Shown here one piece after another: positions 62,249-64,000 of a stretch of DNA of 64,000 nucleotides. Numbering within the stretch: position 1 is the stretch's first letter; every line of letters starts with the position of its first letter. The position numbers were made by a program, and so were the translations under genes. Origin of the DNA: Anopheles merus. Taxonomy: Eukaryota; Arthropoda; Insecta; Diptera; Culicidae. Under the pieces are notes generated by a model, which saw only the letters and a list, made by a program, of their open reading frames with translations, did not search any database and had not been told where the DNA came from. The DNA lies in NCBI RefSeq assembly GCF_017562075.2, contig NC_054084.1:8178640-8242639 (forward strand). Reading direction: 5' to 3'.

Positions 62249-64000
62249 TAATGACACTCACGATCACGGGCATTTGCTTTTATTTGCCGTCTACCCCATC
62301 CCACCAGACGGGTCGCTCCGTAGAAGGGCTTATCGCGCGCAAAAAAAGAAGGGTGCAAATAAAAGTGGAAAGTGGAGCTGCAACCCCTTGAGAGAGATTG
62401 TGCCATGAGGCATTCTTGGCTAGATTCTTGGGAGGGCGGCCGGATCGCGATGCTACGGGACCCAGAGCAAGTGACGCGGTGCTTGTAGAGGAAAATGCAA
62501 ATCAGGGTGTTTAGAGGATCGCGCTCCCCCGTAGCCTATTTGCACGATCCGTGAGGTGGTATAAATTACTCGTGTGTGTCGTGAAGTGTTGTTTCTATTT
62601 TGTCAGAGTGTTTTGTACAGGGCCTGTTTTGTGACTTGGTGTTGAAGGGAAGAAAACCTGTGGCGGGGGATCGTGTGTAGCACAGTTTTGATAAGAATAA
62701 TTTGTTCGACATCGCCATTTTGGGATGATCGTGGTCACCATAAATTTTCTCCCTCTGTCGCACTTTACTGTTGGAGATCGAGCGGAGTAGTGGATCTTCG
62801 CTCCAAGGGGACATGGAGCAATTTGTGCCTCATAAAAAGAAGTTGCTTTGATCGAAGATCTCGTTGTATGATAGGGCGATGCAAAACAGCAAATAATGAG
62901 AAGTACATTTGCACGGATTCATAAAAAAGAGCCAATATGTTCACGTTTGGAAACAGAAAAAACTTCCAAAGCTTTGGAAACGCATTGTCGTTCCTCGTTA
63001 TTTTGATTTTATTTCTTACTTAACATGATTATTTCTCATGCCTGTCCCGAAACAGTTCCCACCCATGGTGAAAGGATCGCAGCTGGGCGGAGCTCAAATG
63101 AGCACAGCAATGCAAAACAAAGCTAAACAAACCGACTGCAAGGATCAAGCCAAAAAGGAGCAGAATCGTCACTGTTTCTCACCGATGTGCACAATCGATC
63201 GTCCTGGCCTGGCCTGGTTGTACATTCCTTCGGTGGGAATGTTTGGTTCGTCTTTCCGTTCCTAATTGTTAGTATGTTTCTCTCACACGAACACAAAGCA
63301 GAACGGAACCCGTTAGCGGACCACAAAGCGTTTGCAAAAAAGGTCATCGCTGGCGGGGGAAAAAAAGCTGAGAGGTTGTCGAGGATTTTGAGCTTTCTAC
63401 GGATTTGCAAGGCGCGGAGGAGTTTGTTTTTATTGCTATCTTTTTTTCCATGAGCACTTCCCTATGAGAAAGAGCAACTGCAAGATCTATCCTGCTCCGA
63501 CCTAGTTCTCAGAATTCTCGCCAGAAATCATGTTCACATGACGAACATGAGAAAACTGCTCGCTTGAAACAGGTACAATCGATTCCACCAAATTGATACA
63601 TCGCCCGATCGACGGAAGAAGCACAGAGAAGTGGACGAAAATGGCAAAGAGAAGGAAAATGCGCACTGGAACAGGTATCAGAGCACTCACCTTTTTTCCG
63701 GCACTGTTCTTCTCTGGCTTTTGTACGGTCCCGGTTCTGGTGGGTATGCATTTTTGGCTATGAATAGAATTTGCCGAATTAGTTCTGATCGGGCCAATCC
63801 AATTGAGAGGATGACTCTAGATGACAGCAGTACTGGGAATTCGGTGCCGCTAACTCCGAAAAAAAAAGAGAGCTACTTAACACTGTCTCTGTCGGCGTCT
63901 TAATTGTCTGGGTGAGATTGTTGGCTAGTTGCTTCGCTTTACCGGTTCCAACACGCCCGGTTGTCGAGGAGTCGAAACTCGGGGGCGACTCATAATCACA

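Larger units (their letters stand above)
60501..64000. other. Non-coding segment, 3' end of window
   Basis: No gene is recognised. It contains inverted repeats at 60731-60758 and 62212-62248, ATTTATG words at 60824 and 61948, a POU octamer at 62495-62502, a CATAAAT word at 62739, and a CCACCA-type patch near 62025-62165. Open frames are at most about 121 codons. A strong acceptor-like tract ends in AG at 60729-60730, but the frame after it closes within about 30 codons. Confidence 0.55.

Overview
This window looks like 64 kb of non-coding nuclear DNA from an insect, most likely a dipteran and plausibly an Anopheles-type mosquito. The grounds are indirect: near-balanced base composition, no visible CpG depletion (CGATCG-type words are very common, as expected where CpG methylation is absent), many (GT/CA)n and GA/CT microsatellites, and short AT-rich islands in GC-neutral DNA. 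No protein family was recognised, so the species call is inference from texture. There is no sign of bacterial, organellar or viral sequence.

No protein-coding gene can be supported. With about 128,000 codons in six frames and a stop frequency near 3/64, chance alone predicts a longest stop-free run of about 185 codons and dozens of runs over 100. The longest here is about 208 codons and many long runs sit opposite one another on the two strands, which is what unselected DNA gives. I saw no homeodomain, zinc-finger, kinase, transporter, reverse-transcriptase or transposase motif, and by eye no tRNA, rRNA, snRNA or familiar microRNA. The simplest reading is a large intron or an intergenic regulatory desert. 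Exons shorter than about 60 codons cannot be excluded.

Layout. 1-9.8 kb: a 76-bp (TG)n tract at 3.9 kb, AT-rich islands at 4.3-4.7, 7.0-7.1 and 9.0-9.1 kb, and a TATA plus initiator-like pair at 7.12 kb. 9.8-22.2 kb: a weak candidate 5' exon ending in a consensus splice donor (10.12 kb), a perfect kB-type palindrome (17.17 kb), POU octamers (15.5 and 18.1 kb) and a C-rich tract (21.4 kb). 22.2-33.1 kb: the best candidate regulatory stretch, with clusters of CATAAAT (Hox/Caudal-like) words at 25.6-26.3 and 31.3-32.7 kb and two POU octamers at 29.8-30.4 kb. 33.1-48.8 kb: microsatellites and AT islands with little else. 48.8-64 kb: a TATA-containing candidate promoter at 53.04 kb, a four-tract G-quadruplex motif (56.0 kb), a short alternating CG tract (56.3 kb), a (TTC)n tract (56.8 kb), and small inverted repeats near 60.7 and 62.2 kb.

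Nothing here amounts to a demonstrated new system. The follow-ups most worth making are the clustered homeodomain/POU-type words between 25.5 and 32.7 kb and the two isolated promoter/donor candidates at 9.9-10.1 and 53.04-53.25 kb. All of these are short-motif inferences.
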